Source of the DNA: an uncultured Collinsella sp. | GTDB lineage: Bacteria; Actinomycetota; Coriobacteriia; Coriobacteriales; Coriobacteriaceae | NCBI GenBank assembly: GCA_905213265.1 | Contig: CAJMHR010000003.1 | Location: forward strand, 11,044 to 75,043 | DNA length: 64,000 bases | Direction: 5' to 3' | In this document: piece by piece, positions 24,877-33,726 of the stretch | Position numbering within the stretch: the first letter of the stretch is position 1 | How the letters are laid out: every line of letters starts with the position of its first letter | Notes under the pieces: model-generated | Databases searched by the model: none | What the model was told of the DNA's origin: nothing | Seen by the model: the letters and a program-made list of their open reading frames with translations, nothing else | Position numbers and translations under genes: made by a program

Positions 24877-25346
24877 TGCACTACCTCCCTGAACTTCTGC
24901 GGGCACTTGGCGAAAACGGAGCACTGCACGCCCACGGATGCAGCGGCCATGTGGTACTTGGAGCTGTCGCCGGAAACCCCGGCGGCCTCGATGGACGGGA
25001 ACGAGTTGTCCACGGTCATGCGGAGGCGCTGGTCTGCCATGACCGCGTTGAAGACCGCGTCCACGTAGGCGAGCAGCGTGGCTGATGCCGTCGCTTGGTC
25101 GGAGTGCCGCGCGAAGCACATCACGTGAACGGTGAAGTCGAGCTGACCGTCACCGGGAACGGCGCGCCCGCCCATGGTCGCGGTGTCAACGATGGAATCG
25201 ACCGCGATGTAGAACGGCGGCTCGCTGGTCGGGAACCCGTCGTAGACCTTCGGTGCCTGCACGCCGGGGTAGAGGTCGGCGAAGCCCTCGGCTACCTTGG
25301 CCATGCGCCGGTACAGCTCGTCGCGCGCCTCCTTGAACGTCACCAT
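24873..25346 (-). CDS. Tail terminator-like / minor tail protein
   Basis: 157 aa. Starts MVTFKEARDELYRRMAKVAEG, has a central FYIAVDSIVDTATMGGR segment, and ends with a cysteine-containing stretch (VQCSVFAKCPQKF). Length, alpha/beta character and position between connector and tail tube suit the tail terminator that caps the tube and joins the neck. The call rests largely on position. Confidence 0.65.
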   Translation of the reverse strand: MVTFKEARDELYRRMAKVAEGFADLYPGVQAPKVYDGFPTSEPPFYIAVDSIVDTATMGGRAVPGDGQLDFTVHVMCFARHSDQATASATLLAYVDAVFNAVMADQRLRMTVDNSFPSIEAAGVSGDSSKYHMAAASVGVQCSVFAKCPQKFREVVQ

Positions 25347-26098
25347 ACGAGGTTCGCCCCCCGTCCGAACTGCTCGATTGCCGCGTTTACCTCCGGGATG
25401 TCGGTGGCGCCGTCCTGCCCTGCGGTCGTGAAGCGGATGAACCCGGCGTCGGTGCTCTCGCCCGTGGCCCCGATGGGGCGGTTGGACGGTCGCAGCATGT
25501 AGGCCGCAAGCTCCAAGACCGCGCGGGACACCTGAGCCGGAAGCTCCTCGTAGCCGTAGACGTACTCGACCCAGCACGGGCGCGGGAAGCACGCCACGGG
25601 CACCGCTTGGCAGTCGCTCGCAAGCTCGTAGCCCTCGGTGAGCAGCTCCCGCACGTCGCCGTGTTCGAGGGTCACGCACCGCTCGCGCCCGTAGTCCTTG
25701 GTGCGCCCGATCCGTGCCACGAAGGAGCGGCGGGCGTTGCGCTCGAACACGTCGGTCGCGGCCTGACGCGCTTGGAAGAGCGTCTCCTCGGGGAGTTTGT
25801 CGAACTCGTCCTGACCGTCGCCGTAGCCCTTGAGCGCGTCGAGCCTGAAGTAGTGGCGGGACACCACCTCGATGTAGGTGGTGAAAAGCGTCTCGCCGCC
25901 CTTCTTCCAGTCGATGCGGGCGGTGTCCGGGGCCTTGAGCGTCGGCAGCGTGACGGCGTTGTCCTCAACGGGAAGACCCTGCTCCCCGCCGAAGCGGGGG
26001 CGCAGGGTCGCGGAGTCGATCGAGGCGTCTGCCTCAAGCTGCAAGACGGCGGTCTCCGATGCCGCGACGCGGACGGTTGAATCCGGCGCTACGAGCAT
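25340..26098 (-). CDS. Head-tail connector (adaptor) protein
   Basis: 252 aa. The C-terminal half is rich in helices and has the gp6-like signature of connector proteins (AVLELAAYMLRPSNRPIGATGEST). The N-terminal half is a beta domain (VRVAASETAVLQLEADASID). It is larger than the usual 100-aa adaptor, so it may combine adaptor and stopper functions. It overlaps its neighbours by 1 and 7 bases. Confidence 0.75.
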   Translation of the reverse strand: MLVAPDSTVRVAASETAVLQLEADASIDSATLRPRFGGEQGLPVEDNAVTLPTLKAPDTARIDWKKGGETLFTTYIEVVSRHYFRLDALKGYGDGQDEFDKLPEETLFQARQAATDVFERNARRSFVARIGRTKDYGRERCVTLEHGDVRELLTEGYELASDCQAVPVACFPRPCWVEYVYGYEELPAQVSRAVLELAAYMLRPSNRPIGATGESTDAGFIRFTTAGQDGATDIPEVNAAIEQFGRGANLVW

Positions 26099-26325
26099 CA
26101 GGCCTCCTCGTCCTCGTCATAGCCCTCGTCGTCCTCGTCCTCGTCCTCAACGGGTTCGGGCTTCGGCTTGGGCTTGGCCTTGCGGCGGGTAGTCTTGGCC
26201 TTGGGCTTCTCCTCAGGCTCCGGGTCGAGCAGGCCGCGCGCTGCTGCCTCCTCGTCGGACATGACCTCGCCCTCGAAGGCAACGAGGAAACCGTTCCGGA
26301 TGACGCGCTTCTTGCTGGTGAACAT
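26098..26325 (-). CDS. 75-aa head-region protein with basic and acidic tails
   Basis: Residues 1-35 are a compact segment (MFTSKKRVIRNGFLVAFEGE). Then come a proline-lysine stretch (KPKAKTTRRKAKPKPKPEP) and a strongly acidic end (EDEDEDDEGYDEDEE). It lies between capsid and connector. Low-complexity charged tails of this kind can act in head assembly; no family is recognised. Confidence 0.65.
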   Translation of the reverse strand: MFTSKKRVIRNGFLVAFEGEVMSDEEAAARGLLDPEPEEKPKAKTTRRKAKPKPKPEPVEDEDEDDEGYDEDEEA

Positions 26326-26334
26326 GACTCCTCC

Positions 26335-27486
26335 TTACGCGCCCACGCCAGCGGCGGCGGGAGCCTTGTCGAGTTCGGTCTTGGTGGCGAGGCAGAAGGC
26401 GTCCGGGTAGCGCACCTGAAGCGCCTTGGTGTGCTCGCCGAGGATGGAAAGCTCGTTCTTGATGAACTGGTCGTTGTAGTAGCCGATCTCAACCGTGGTG
26501 CCTCCGTGGATGGCGCGGCGGCGGGCTGCGAAGGAGTCGTACACGAGGATGCCGGGGCAGCTCGCGTCCTCGACCACCTGCATGCCCCAGTACACATCGG
26601 AGCCGAGCGTCTGGTACAGGCCGGTCTCGGTCTTGTACAGGTCGATGGCCTCGCGCACCTCCGGGCTGACGGCCACGTGGGTGGGGATGCGGCGGGCGTT
26701 GCGCATGACCTTGGTTCGCATCATGCGGATGGCGTCGAAGTACATGCCGCCCATGGCCTCGGTGAAGGTCTGGATACCGGTGACGTTGGTGATTCCCACG
26801 ATGTGGGTGGAGTCGGAGCCGTTCCAGTACTTGCCGTTGGTGATCTCGTCAAGGTCGAGCAGGAGGTCGTGCTCGATGAGGTCAAGCAGCTCGTCGTAGT
26901 CCATCAGGGTGTCCTTGGAGATGGGCACGTAACCCGCGATGGTCTCCTTGTTGGCGACGGCGTCCTTAAACGCGTAGATGACCTGAGCCTTGGTGGCGCT
27001 GGTGCCGGAGGTGACGCCAGCCCACGTAGCGGGCGCGCCGCTCTCGTTGGTCTTGTCGCGCTGCTTGTAGGTTACGGAGCCTGCGGCGGGCGTCTCGATC
27101 AGGGTGCTCGCGAAGTTCTGGAACACGCCGGGGAGCTTCGCGGGAAGCTCAAGCTCGATCTCGGTGGGAGCGCCCACGGTCACGACGCTGGCGGCGTTGC
27201 GCGGGCCGACCTCGGCGGAGTTCTTGAAGCCGACCTGAAGGCCGTGGAACTCGTCGCGGGCACCGAGGATGCGCACGCCGAAGGATTCGTTGTGCGGCTT
27301 GGGCTTGGGCGCGTTGCGGAGCGCGTCCTCCTCCTCGATGACGTGGCCGATGGTGATGTCCAGCTGCTCGATCTGGCCCTGGATGACGAGCGCCTTGCTC
27401 TCGTCCTTGTCATCCACGGCGCGGCGCTGCTCCTCGGCGAGGCGGTTGCGCTCCGTCCAGAGCTGCTTGGAATTGAGGATTGCCAT
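26335..27486 (-). CDS. Major capsid protein (HK97 fold)
   Basis: 383 aa. An N-terminal coiled delta region (about 1-70, WTERNRLAEEQRRAVDDKDESKA) is expected to be removed by the ClpP-like protease encoded just upstream. The body has the phage_capsid family pattern (TYKQRDKTNESGAPATWAG, VPISKDTLMDYDELLDLIE, RIPTHVAVSPEVREAI). It forms the icosahedral shell. Confidence 0.92.
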   Translation of the reverse strand: MAILNSKQLWTERNRLAEEQRRAVDDKDESKALVIQGQIEQLDITIGHVIEEEDALRNAPKPKPHNESFGVRILGARDEFHGLQVGFKNSAEVGPRNAASVVTVGAPTEIELELPAKLPGVFQNFASTLIETPAAGSVTYKQRDKTNESGAPATWAGVTSGTSATKAQVIYAFKDAVANKETIAGYVPISKDTLMDYDELLDLIEHDLLLDLDEITNGKYWNGSDSTHIVGITNVTGIQTFTEAMGGMYFDAIRMMRTKVMRNARRIPTHVAVSPEVREAIDLYKTETGLYQTLGSDVYWGMQVVEDASCPGILVYDSFAARRRAIHGGTTVEIGYYNDQFIKNELSILGEHTKALQVRYPDAFCLATKTELDKAPAAAGVGA

Positions 27487-27489
27487 GTT

Positions 27490-28227
27490 CTACTCCTTTG
27501 TCCGGTAGACCCTGTTTCCCAACACGAGGAGGTGGCACCCCTCGTTTTGCTGCATGGTATTTGCGGCGTGAGATTTGCCCGGCTCGTCCTCCGGCTCGGC
27601 GGGCTTGGGGGTGGAAAGCGCCTCGATTGCCGCCTTCGGGGCATGCTTGTAGCGGGCCAGCATGGCCGGGTCGATGCAGGCCGCCACGCGCTGCTCGGTC
27701 TGGATGATCTCGTCCGCGAGGCCCGCGTCAACTGCGGCCTGCGCGTCGTACCATGTCTCGGCGTCCATGGCGGAACGCACGTCCTCAACGTCCATGCCGG
27801 AGCGTGCGGCGATGATGCCCGCAATGGTTCCGTCCACGGCCTCAAGGCGCTCTGCGGCCACAAGAAGCTCTGCCGCGTTGCCGCTCGTGTAGGTCCATGC
27901 GTCATGAATCATCAGCTGCGCGAAGTCGCTCATGATGACCTTGTCCGCCATGACGGCGATGTAGGAGGCCGCCGAGGCCGCGATGCCGTCAACGTATGCG
28001 GTGGTCTCGCCCTCGTAGCGCTGGATGGCCGAGGCGATGCCGAAGCCCTCGTACACGTCGCCGCCGCAGCTGTCGATGCGGATGTCGAGCGGCTTGGGAC
28101 TCAGCTCGTCAAGCGTCGCGGCGAAGTCCTTGGCCGTGTTGCTCGAATCCATGTCCCAGAAGTCGCTCCCGATGGTGCCGTAGAGGTACACCGTCGCGCG
28201 CTGGGCCTCATTCTTGATTTGAAACAT
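27490..28227 (-). CDS. ClpP-like prohead maturation protease
   Basis: 245 aa, S14 family. Visible residues: substrate-groove IDSCGGDVYEGFGIA, nucleophile region DGIAASAASYIA, catalytic His in MIHDAWT, and a C-terminal helix ending VDAGLADEII that supplies the acid. It trims the capsid delta domain during head maturation. The extended C-terminus (residues 205-245) contains one copy of the recurrent TCTCACGCCGC motif inside the reading frame. Confidence 0.92.
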   Translation of the reverse strand: MFQIKNEAQRATVYLYGTIGSDFWDMDSSNTAKDFAATLDELSPKPLDIRIDSCGGDVYEGFGIASAIQRYEGETTAYVDGIAASAASYIAVMADKVIMSDFAQLMIHDAWTYTSGNAAELLVAAERLEAVDGTIAGIIAARSGMDVEDVRSAMDAETWYDAQAAVDAGLADEIIQTEQRVAACIDPAMLARYKHAPKAAIEALSTPKPAEPEDEPGKSHAANTMQQNEGCHLLVLGNRVYRTKE

Positions 28228-29506
28228 TCGTGCCTCCTACTCCCGTCTGGCTCCCGTCTCCGGGTTCCTTCGGCTTCTCTGCGTTGGACGAGTTGAAAAC
28301 GTTCACGGTTCCATCAGGGTTGACGGTTCCGTAGTTCAGCGGGAACAGCGGAAGCCCGATGCCCTCAAGCGGGTCGAAGTCCTCAAGGTCGCGGACGTCC
28401 TCGCGCGTGATCGCGCCCAGATAGCCCATCTCGCGGTAGTACTGGGTGCGGGTGGCGTCGTCACCGCGCATGAGGCCCTGAACGCGGAACTTGGCCTGCG
28501 CGTTCGGAAGCCCGCAGGACGCGAGAACCGGCTGCAACGCGATCTCGATGCACCGCACGTCGGGCACGATGGTGTCAGTCACGTAGTCGATGTTGGACTG
28601 CTGCCCGCCGGCGTAGGTCGTCTGGTCTCCGTCGTAGACCTTCCAAGGCGGCACGTTGCAGGCGCGGCACACCTGATGCAGCACCCACTTCTGCTGCTCG
28701 ATGACCGACGCGTCCTTCATGGTCTGCTGGTCGGCGACCCACTTGGCCCCGTAGCCGAAGATGGGCGCGCGCCCCGCCTCGGTGATGCCGCTCTTCATAT
28801 CGATGGCCGTGCGCAGGGCGCTCAGCTTCTTCTCGTCGTTGATGACGTTCCCGGCTGGTAGCTCGACGTGGCCCAGATGGTGGTTCCCGTTGCGGAGCAT
28901 CGAGCGGTAGAAGCGCTCAAGGTCGAGGCTCAGGCCGATCTCCTCGGCTGCCAGCTTCGCGAGCGACTTGCCCTTGATGCCGTCCTTGGTCACGTGCGTG
29001 CAGATGTTGACGACCTCGTGGTTGAAGTACGTCCCTGCGGGCACGTGGTCATCGCCCGGCGCTACGGTGTAGGTGGTGCGGTAGCCCTTCGGCGCGTCGC
29101 GGTCGTAGTTGTGCTGGACGGTCGCGGTGATGGGCCAGATGGCCTCGATGCGCCCACGGTTCCACTCGATGAACCAGTAGGCGTTGCCGAACGTGTCACG
29201 GCGCAGCACCGTCCACGCCATGAGCGCCGGGGCGGTCATCTCCTCGTTGGCCATGCCGTTGAGGAGCTTCGCGAGCGGATGGTTGGCCAGGCGCTCCGAT
29301 CCGCTGCGCCTGTGGTTGACCACGCTGAACGGAAGAGACGCCATTGAGCGCGCCTTGGTCTGCTCGCAAGCGGCGTAGTCGATTGACATGAGCGCGCCGT
29401 ATCCAGCCGGTGTGGGAGCGAACCCCGGCGGAAGGTTGACGCGCACCACGTCTGAAAGCTCTGGCTCCTCGCCGCGCTTGTAGAACATGTCGTAGAAACG
29501 TCCCAT
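28208..29506 (-). CDS. Portal protein
   Basis: 432 aa, phage_portal (HK97 gp3-like) family. Hallmarks are YAACEQTKARSMASLPFSV near the N-terminus, NHPLAKLLNGMANEEMTAPA, a central wing, and FVDEE-type C-terminal helices replaced by a PLFPLNYGTVNPDGTV segment and low-complexity tail. It forms the dodecameric DNA gate to which terminase docks. AAAGGGG precedes the ATG, and a copy of the recurrent motif lies at 29532-29551. Confidence 0.92.
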   Translation of the reverse strand: MGRFYDMFYKRGEEPELSDVVRVNLPPGFAPTPAGYGALMSIDYAACEQTKARSMASLPFSVVNHRRSGSERLANHPLAKLLNGMANEEMTAPALMAWTVLRRDTFGNAYWFIEWNRGRIEAIWPITATVQHNYDRDAPKGYRTTYTVAPGDDHVPAGTYFNHEVVNICTHVTKDGIKGKSLAKLAAEEIGLSLDLERFYRSMLRNGNHHLGHVELPAGNVINDEKKLSALRTAIDMKSGITEAGRAPIFGYGAKWVADQQTMKDASVIEQQKWVLHQVCRACNVPPWKVYDGDQTTYAGGQQSNIDYVTDTIVPDVRCIEIALQPVLASCGLPNAQAKFRVQGLMRGDDATRTQYYREMGYLGAITREDVRDLEDFDPLEGIGLPLFPLNYGTVNPDGTVNVFNSSNAEKPKEPGDGSQTGVGGTNVSNQE

Positions 29507-29548
29507 GCTGCCCCTTTCTTCTGGCGGAATGGTACGGGCGGCGTGAGA

Positions 29549-31018
29549 TTAGTAGATTTCCGGGGCGTCCTCGCTTCCAGACACGAGCTTGTTGTAGGCG
29601 AGCGCGGCTATAGCCAAGGCGATAGCGCCGTCTATCTTGGACTTGCGGGAGTCCTTGCCGAATCGCGTTCCGTATGGCTCGCGCTCCTCCTCCACGGTGT
29701 TCTCCAAGTGCTGCCGAAGCTTCCTCTCTCCCTTGAGCTTGAGCCGCCTGTCCTTCACGAGGTTCATCACGATCGAGGTCGCTTGGCACATGGTGGCGTT
29801 GTTCTGGGCGAAGGACACGGTCTCGATGCCGTACACGTCGTTGAGCTGGCTGCTCATGACTATCATGCGGTTCGGGTCGATGCCAACGACCTCCGGGTAG
29901 TGCTCTTGGCACACGCCCGCCACAAGCTCCATGATCTGGTTGAGCGGGTAGTGCCCGGTGTCCTCGTCCGGCGTGTCGAATATCCAGCTTTTCGTGTAGC
30001 CGACCATGGTTCCGCGCTTGTTCTTGCGCTCCTGATAGGCCACGATCGCATAGGAGTCGCCAGCCGTAGCGCCGTCGATGCCGATGGTGAACGGACTGTC
30101 GAAGTCGAGCTTGTTCGGCCCGCGCTCGCATCGGTCGAGCTGCGCCGTGGTGAAGCACGAGTACGCGTCCCTGTCGGACGGGAAGCGGTTGGCGGTGTAG
30201 CGCTCGAACGACCTCTTGGACGTGGCCATTCCGCGCTGGTCTTGGATGCTCTCCCACGTGACCCAAGAGGCGCACATGAGCGGTTCCCAGCTCTCGCGCT
30301 TGTCGATGTCCGCGCCGTCATCGAGGCCCAGCCAGTAGAGGTACATGCCGGGGTCGTCGTCGGCTTTCTGCAAGGTGTCCCAAAGGAAGCCCTCGCGCGC
30401 GTCGCCTGCGGTGGTGATGCCGATTGAAAGCGGGTTCCAAAGAACCTTCTGGCCCTTCAGCCCGGCGTCCCACACCTTGCTGTCCTTGTAGACGTGCAGC
30501 TCGTCAAAGATGAGCACGTTGAAGTGCCAAGACTCAAGGGCGTCCGGCTTGTTGGGAAGCACCATGATCTTCGCGCCGGTCTCGTTGTGGGTGATGACGT
30601 CCTTGCCGATGTCCCACTGGCTCTTCCACGTGTCGTTGAGCTTTATCATGGTGGCGATCTTCTCGAAGATGTTGCGCACCTGATCCTTGGAGCTTGCGAC
30701 CACGCCGTACTGCCCGTTGTGGATGACCTCCATCGTTGCGACGGTGAGAACGGTCGCTGCGGCAAGCTCGGTCTTGCCGTAGCCGGAAGGCAGGCCGATG
30801 ATCACGCGGCGGAAGCGGCGCTTGAACCTTCCGCCCTCCATGCTCCCCGTTGCGAATATCGGCTTCCAGATGTTCTCGCGCTGGAAGGGTTCGAGCAGGA
30901 AGGGCTTGCCGTAGTAGCTGTCGTTGGAGACGTGGTGGCACATGGAGGAGAGGCACTTCTCGTAGTCGCGCGCCATGATTAGGCCCTCGCGCGAGTACGT
31001 GGTCTCAGTCCTCCGCAT
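29549..31018 (-). CDS. Terminase large subunit
   Basis: 489 aa. ATPase domain with Walker A GLPSGYGKTE (near 75) and Walker B LIFDELH (near 170). Nuclease domain with acidic residues in TIGIDGATAGDSYAIV, VVGIDPNRM and KIDGAIALAIA. It pumps DNA into proheads and cuts it. It overlaps the small-subunit gene by 14 bases; an in-frame ATG 14 codons downstream is an alternative start. Confidence 0.95.
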   Translation of the reverse strand: MRRTETTYSREGLIMARDYEKCLSSMCHHVSNDSYYGKPFLLEPFQRENIWKPIFATGSMEGGRFKRRFRRVIIGLPSGYGKTELAAATVLTVATMEVIHNGQYGVVASSKDQVRNIFEKIATMIKLNDTWKSQWDIGKDVITHNETGAKIMVLPNKPDALESWHFNVLIFDELHVYKDSKVWDAGLKGQKVLWNPLSIGITTAGDAREGFLWDTLQKADDDPGMYLYWLGLDDGADIDKRESWEPLMCASWVTWESIQDQRGMATSKRSFERYTANRFPSDRDAYSCFTTAQLDRCERGPNKLDFDSPFTIGIDGATAGDSYAIVAYQERKNKRGTMVGYTKSWIFDTPDEDTGHYPLNQIMELVAGVCQEHYPEVVGIDPNRMIVMSSQLNDVYGIETVSFAQNNATMCQATSIVMNLVKDRRLKLKGERKLRQHLENTVEEEREPYGTRFGKDSRKSKIDGAIALAIAALAYNKLVSGSEDAPEIY

Positions 31019-31553
31019 CCTCTATCACCACCTCTGATTCCGGCAGCTCGTATGCCGCGTCGATGCTCTTGAACATGGCTGCTGTGTCCGCCGCCGTCTT
31101 GGTCGCGGTCGCGTCCATGAGGCCGATGCGCGAGCGCGCCAAGGGCGATAGGCCAAGCATGTCGGACAGCGCGCGAATCTCTGAGCTTGCCTCCTTGAGG
31201 ATCGTGAGCGCCGGGTTCTTGCGCACCAAGGGAATCTCGCGCCCGTCGGCGTTCTTGAAGGGCTTGACGCCTATCTTGTCGAAGATGGCTATCTTGCCGT
31301 CCTCGGAGTGGATTGCCTGCTCGGCCTGACGCGCCACGGCGTGCCAGTAGGTCAGGAGCCGAAGCGTCGGGATGTCCTGATCGGTGAAGCTGTTCACCGG
31401 GGGCGCGAGCCACGCCCATATCTCGCTCTGCACGGGGTCTTCGGCTATGTCCTGCGGCATGAGCACGCCCGAGGAACCCTCGCGCACGGCGAGGCCGTAG
31501 GAGTCCGAGAGGCCCCGGCGTATGGCGTTGTGCTTCGGCTTCGCGCCCTTCAC
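31005..31553 (-). CDS. Terminase small subunit (P27 family)
   Basis: 182 aa. The pattern PPVNSFTDQDIPTLRLLTYWHAVARQAEQAI and GREIPLVRKNPALTILKEASSEIRAL with LGLSPLARSRIGL is typical of P27-type small terminases. It recognises packaging DNA and recruits the large subunit. It overlaps the zinc-finger gene upstream by 4 bases. Confidence 0.9.
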   Translation of the reverse strand: MKGAKPKHNAIRRGLSDSYGLAVREGSSGVLMPQDIAEDPVQSEIWAWLAPPVNSFTDQDIPTLRLLTYWHAVARQAEQAIHSEDGKIAIFDKIGVKPFKNADGREIPLVRKNPALTILKEASSEIRALSDMLGLSPLARSRIGLMDATATKTAADTAAMFKSIDAAYELPESEVVIEDAED

Positions 31554-31849
31554 AGGCCCTCACCCCTCAGTTCGTCCTCGATCTTCTTGGCAGCCCTGCG
31601 CAGCTTCAGGCACAGGGGCGATGACGTGAGCATGGAGGCGCGGGAAAGGTCGCTCGCCGCCACGTGGGCGCGCTGCAAGACCTCAAGCACCTCGTCATAG
31701 GTCATGGATGCGGACGGGGCGGGAGCCTGAAGCTCGCCGGTGTAGGCGTAGCCTCTGGCCGCGCGCGAGCGGCACGTGGCGGAGCAGTACCGCGCCGTGC
31801 TTCGCTGGGCCTTGAACTCCCGCCCGCATATCTCGCACCGCTTAATCAT
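31550..31849 (-). CDS. Zinc-finger protein upstream of terminase
   Basis: 99 aa. The N-terminus has a zinc-binding pattern C-x2-C (CEICGREF) and C-x3-C (YCSATCRSRAARG), similar to small treble-clef fingers; the rest is helical. It lies immediately before terS, so it could bind DNA at the packaging site, but that is inference. Confidence 0.7.
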   Translation of the reverse strand: MIKRCEICGREFKAQRSTARYCSATCRSRAARGYAYTGELQAPAPSASMTYDEVLEVLQRAHVAASDLSRASMLTSSPLCLKLRRAAKKIEDELRGEGL

Positions 31850-31887
31850 CGCTATCGCCCGCTATTCCGAACCGCGCGGCAAGGAAC

Positions 31888-33132
31888 CTAGCGGTATCTG
31901 CGGAACCCCCCCCCGTACACGATTCGGAGGATGTAATCGGGCACGTTGCGCAGCTTCGGGCTTCGCCTCAGTTTCGCGAAGTGCTCTTCAGTTGGAACCG
32001 CCGTCTGTCCTCCCGGCGTCGTGCACAGGTAGTGCGATGCCATCTGGGTTCCGGTAAGCTCGTTGACCTCCTTGGCCCTTATCCCGGTTGACTTGAGCCA
32101 GCGGGTGAAGGCAAGGGTCTCCTCCTCGGTGTGGTAGCGCGTGTCGCGTTCGTAAACGGCGGCCTCTTTGACCATCTGAGAGGCGAAGGACTCCTTTGCG
32201 AGCATCGAGGTAGAGCCGGGAGACTGGTGAATCGCCTTGAAGCAGTGCGCTGTCCCAACCTCGCGCATTCGCTCGGTCGGTCTGCACTCTATTCCGTTGA
32301 GCATCGAGACCGCGTTGAAGCTGTTCCCCCTGAAGCCGGGAAGATCGCCGCAGCCGCAGCATGCGGTGCTGTCACCCATGGGGCGAAGGCGGTTCTCGGC
32401 GCAGAAGAATGCTAGGCCGTTTTCGTGGCAGGCGTCACGGATAAGCGCGTAGTGAGCCTCAAGCAGGTCCTCCGTGTAGCAGAAGTCGCCGCGAACCTTC
32501 ACGAGCCCTTTCTTCCCGCGCTTGAACTTCATCCCCTCGACGGTAACGCCGTAGGCACCGGCCTCGGCGAAGCGTGGTATGTTCGCAAGGAACTCGCGCT
32601 TTACTCCGGTGATGTACGGTTGCGCCCTCACGATCACGCGGCGGCAGTTCCCCGCAAGCTTCGAGACCATCGAAAGCCGCTCCTCGAACGTTGGCGCGCC
32701 CGGCTCCATCTTGTCGTATGAGGAGCAGACCATCGAGATTTGAACGACGGCGTTGCACTTGCGAAGGAGCGAGATGTACGGCTCCTCGGTTATGAGCTTG
32801 CCCTTGGTCGATATGATGACCGGGTGGCCGGTCTCTGCGAACACCTTGAGGCATTCGAGCGAGGCCCCGGCCTTGCGCTCGATGGGTTGGAAGGGATCGG
32901 AAAGCCCGCCCCAGTGCAGCGGTATCTTCCAGTCGCACCACTTGGTGACCGCCGTGCGCTTTCCCTCGATGAAGCTCCTGAGCTGCTTAGCGCAGTTCTT
33001 CATCGTCACCTTCTCGATGTCCACCTTTGTGCGGGCGAAGCAGTACTTGCAACCATGCGAACAGCCGGAATACGTGTCGAGCCTGATGGGGTACTCGCAC
33101 AGGACGGCCTGAGAACCGCACTCTACTCCCAT
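31888..33132 (-). CDS. Phage radical SAM protein (spore-photoproduct-lyase-like)
   Basis: 414 aa. The 4Fe-4S motif C-x3-C-x2-C is present as SGCSHGCKYCFART (residues 23-36). HWGGLSDPFQPIERK and ISTKGKLITEEPYI follow the SPL/Rv2578c-like radical SAM pattern. Extra cysteines CCGCGD lie near 255. The C-terminus carries nine G in a row (31906-31914) just before the stop. It overlaps the ParB-like gene upstream by 10 bases, so the two are almost certainly coexpressed. A DNA or nucleotide modification role is plausible but unproven. Confidence 0.82.
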   Translation of the reverse strand: MGVECGSQAVLCEYPIRLDTYSGCSHGCKYCFARTKVDIEKVTMKNCAKQLRSFIEGKRTAVTKWCDWKIPLHWGGLSDPFQPIERKAGASLECLKVFAETGHPVIISTKGKLITEEPYISLLRKCNAVVQISMVCSSYDKMEPGAPTFEERLSMVSKLAGNCRRVIVRAQPYITGVKREFLANIPRFAEAGAYGVTVEGMKFKRGKKGLVKVRGDFCYTEDLLEAHYALIRDACHENGLAFFCAENRLRPMGDSTACCGCGDLPGFRGNSFNAVSMLNGIECRPTERMREVGTAHCFKAIHQSPGSTSMLAKESFASQMVKEAAVYERDTRYHTEEETLAFTRWLKSTGIRAKEVNELTGTQMASHYLCTTPGGQTAVPTEEHFAKLRRSPKLRNVPDYILRIVYGGGFRRYR

Positions 33133-33722
33133 TCCTCCGCCTCCTTGATGATCCGGGCGGAAAGCTCGTCGCGACCGATTGCCTTCACGTAGGCCTCAAC
33201 GCTGTCTTTCACGTCGATGGGAAACACGAGCGAGAACGAGAACGTGTCGCCGTTCCCCTTTGTGGCGTTGGTGGCGAAGTCCTCCGTCATGAGGTCTTCG
33301 ATTGCATCGACGCTTGCTCCCTTGTACAGGTACTCATCGAAGCCGAAGGACTCCCAGTCGGCGTTCAGGTTGTCCATGTCCTCGGTAAGGGTCTCGTAGT
33401 CGAAGCCGCTTGAAAGCGTCGTCTGGTTGTGGACGTGCGTGTAGGCGCGCCGCTGCTCGTCCGAGAGGTGGTCAAGGGAGATGACGGGGGCCGTTTCGAT
33501 GCCCAGCTGCTTCAGCGCTAGCACTCGCCCGTGGCCCTCAACGATCTCAGGCTCTCCGTTCTCGTTGTGCCACACGGCAATGGGGTCGCAGTTGCCGAAC
33601 TCGCTTATCGAGGCGGCTATCTGGTCTACTTGCTTCCTCGTGTGGATTTTCGCGTTGTTTGCGTACGGAACGAGGGTTTCTACGGGCGTTTCCTCGATCT
33701 TTAGGTCTGGCATAGGGCGCAA
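33123..33722 (-). CDS. ParB/Srx-domain protein
   Basis: 199 aa if the TTG at 33722 is used; AAAGGAGG lies 5 bases before it, while the ATG three codons later is 14 bases away. The N-terminal 95 residues form a ParB/Srx domain (VPYANNAKIHTRKQVDQIAA, IVEGHGRVLALKQLG). The C-terminal part is acidic. Phage ParB/Srx proteins often accompany methylases or modification enzymes; here the partner is a radical SAM protein. Confidence 0.82.
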   Translation of the reverse strand: MRPMPDLKIEETPVETLVPYANNAKIHTRKQVDQIAASISEFGNCDPIAVWHNENGEPEIVEGHGRVLALKQLGIETAPVISLDHLSDEQRRAYTHVHNQTTLSSGFDYETLTEDMDNLNADWESFGFDEYLYKGASVDAIEDLMTEDFATNATKGNGDTFSFSLVFPIDVKDSVEAYVKAIGRDELSARIIKEAEEWE

Positions 33723-33726
33723 AACG

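Noticed and set aside
26059..28296. 745-codon plus-strand frame opposite capsid and protease genes
   Set aside because: Antisense shadow; the minus-strand genes have clear homologous motifs and ribosome sites.
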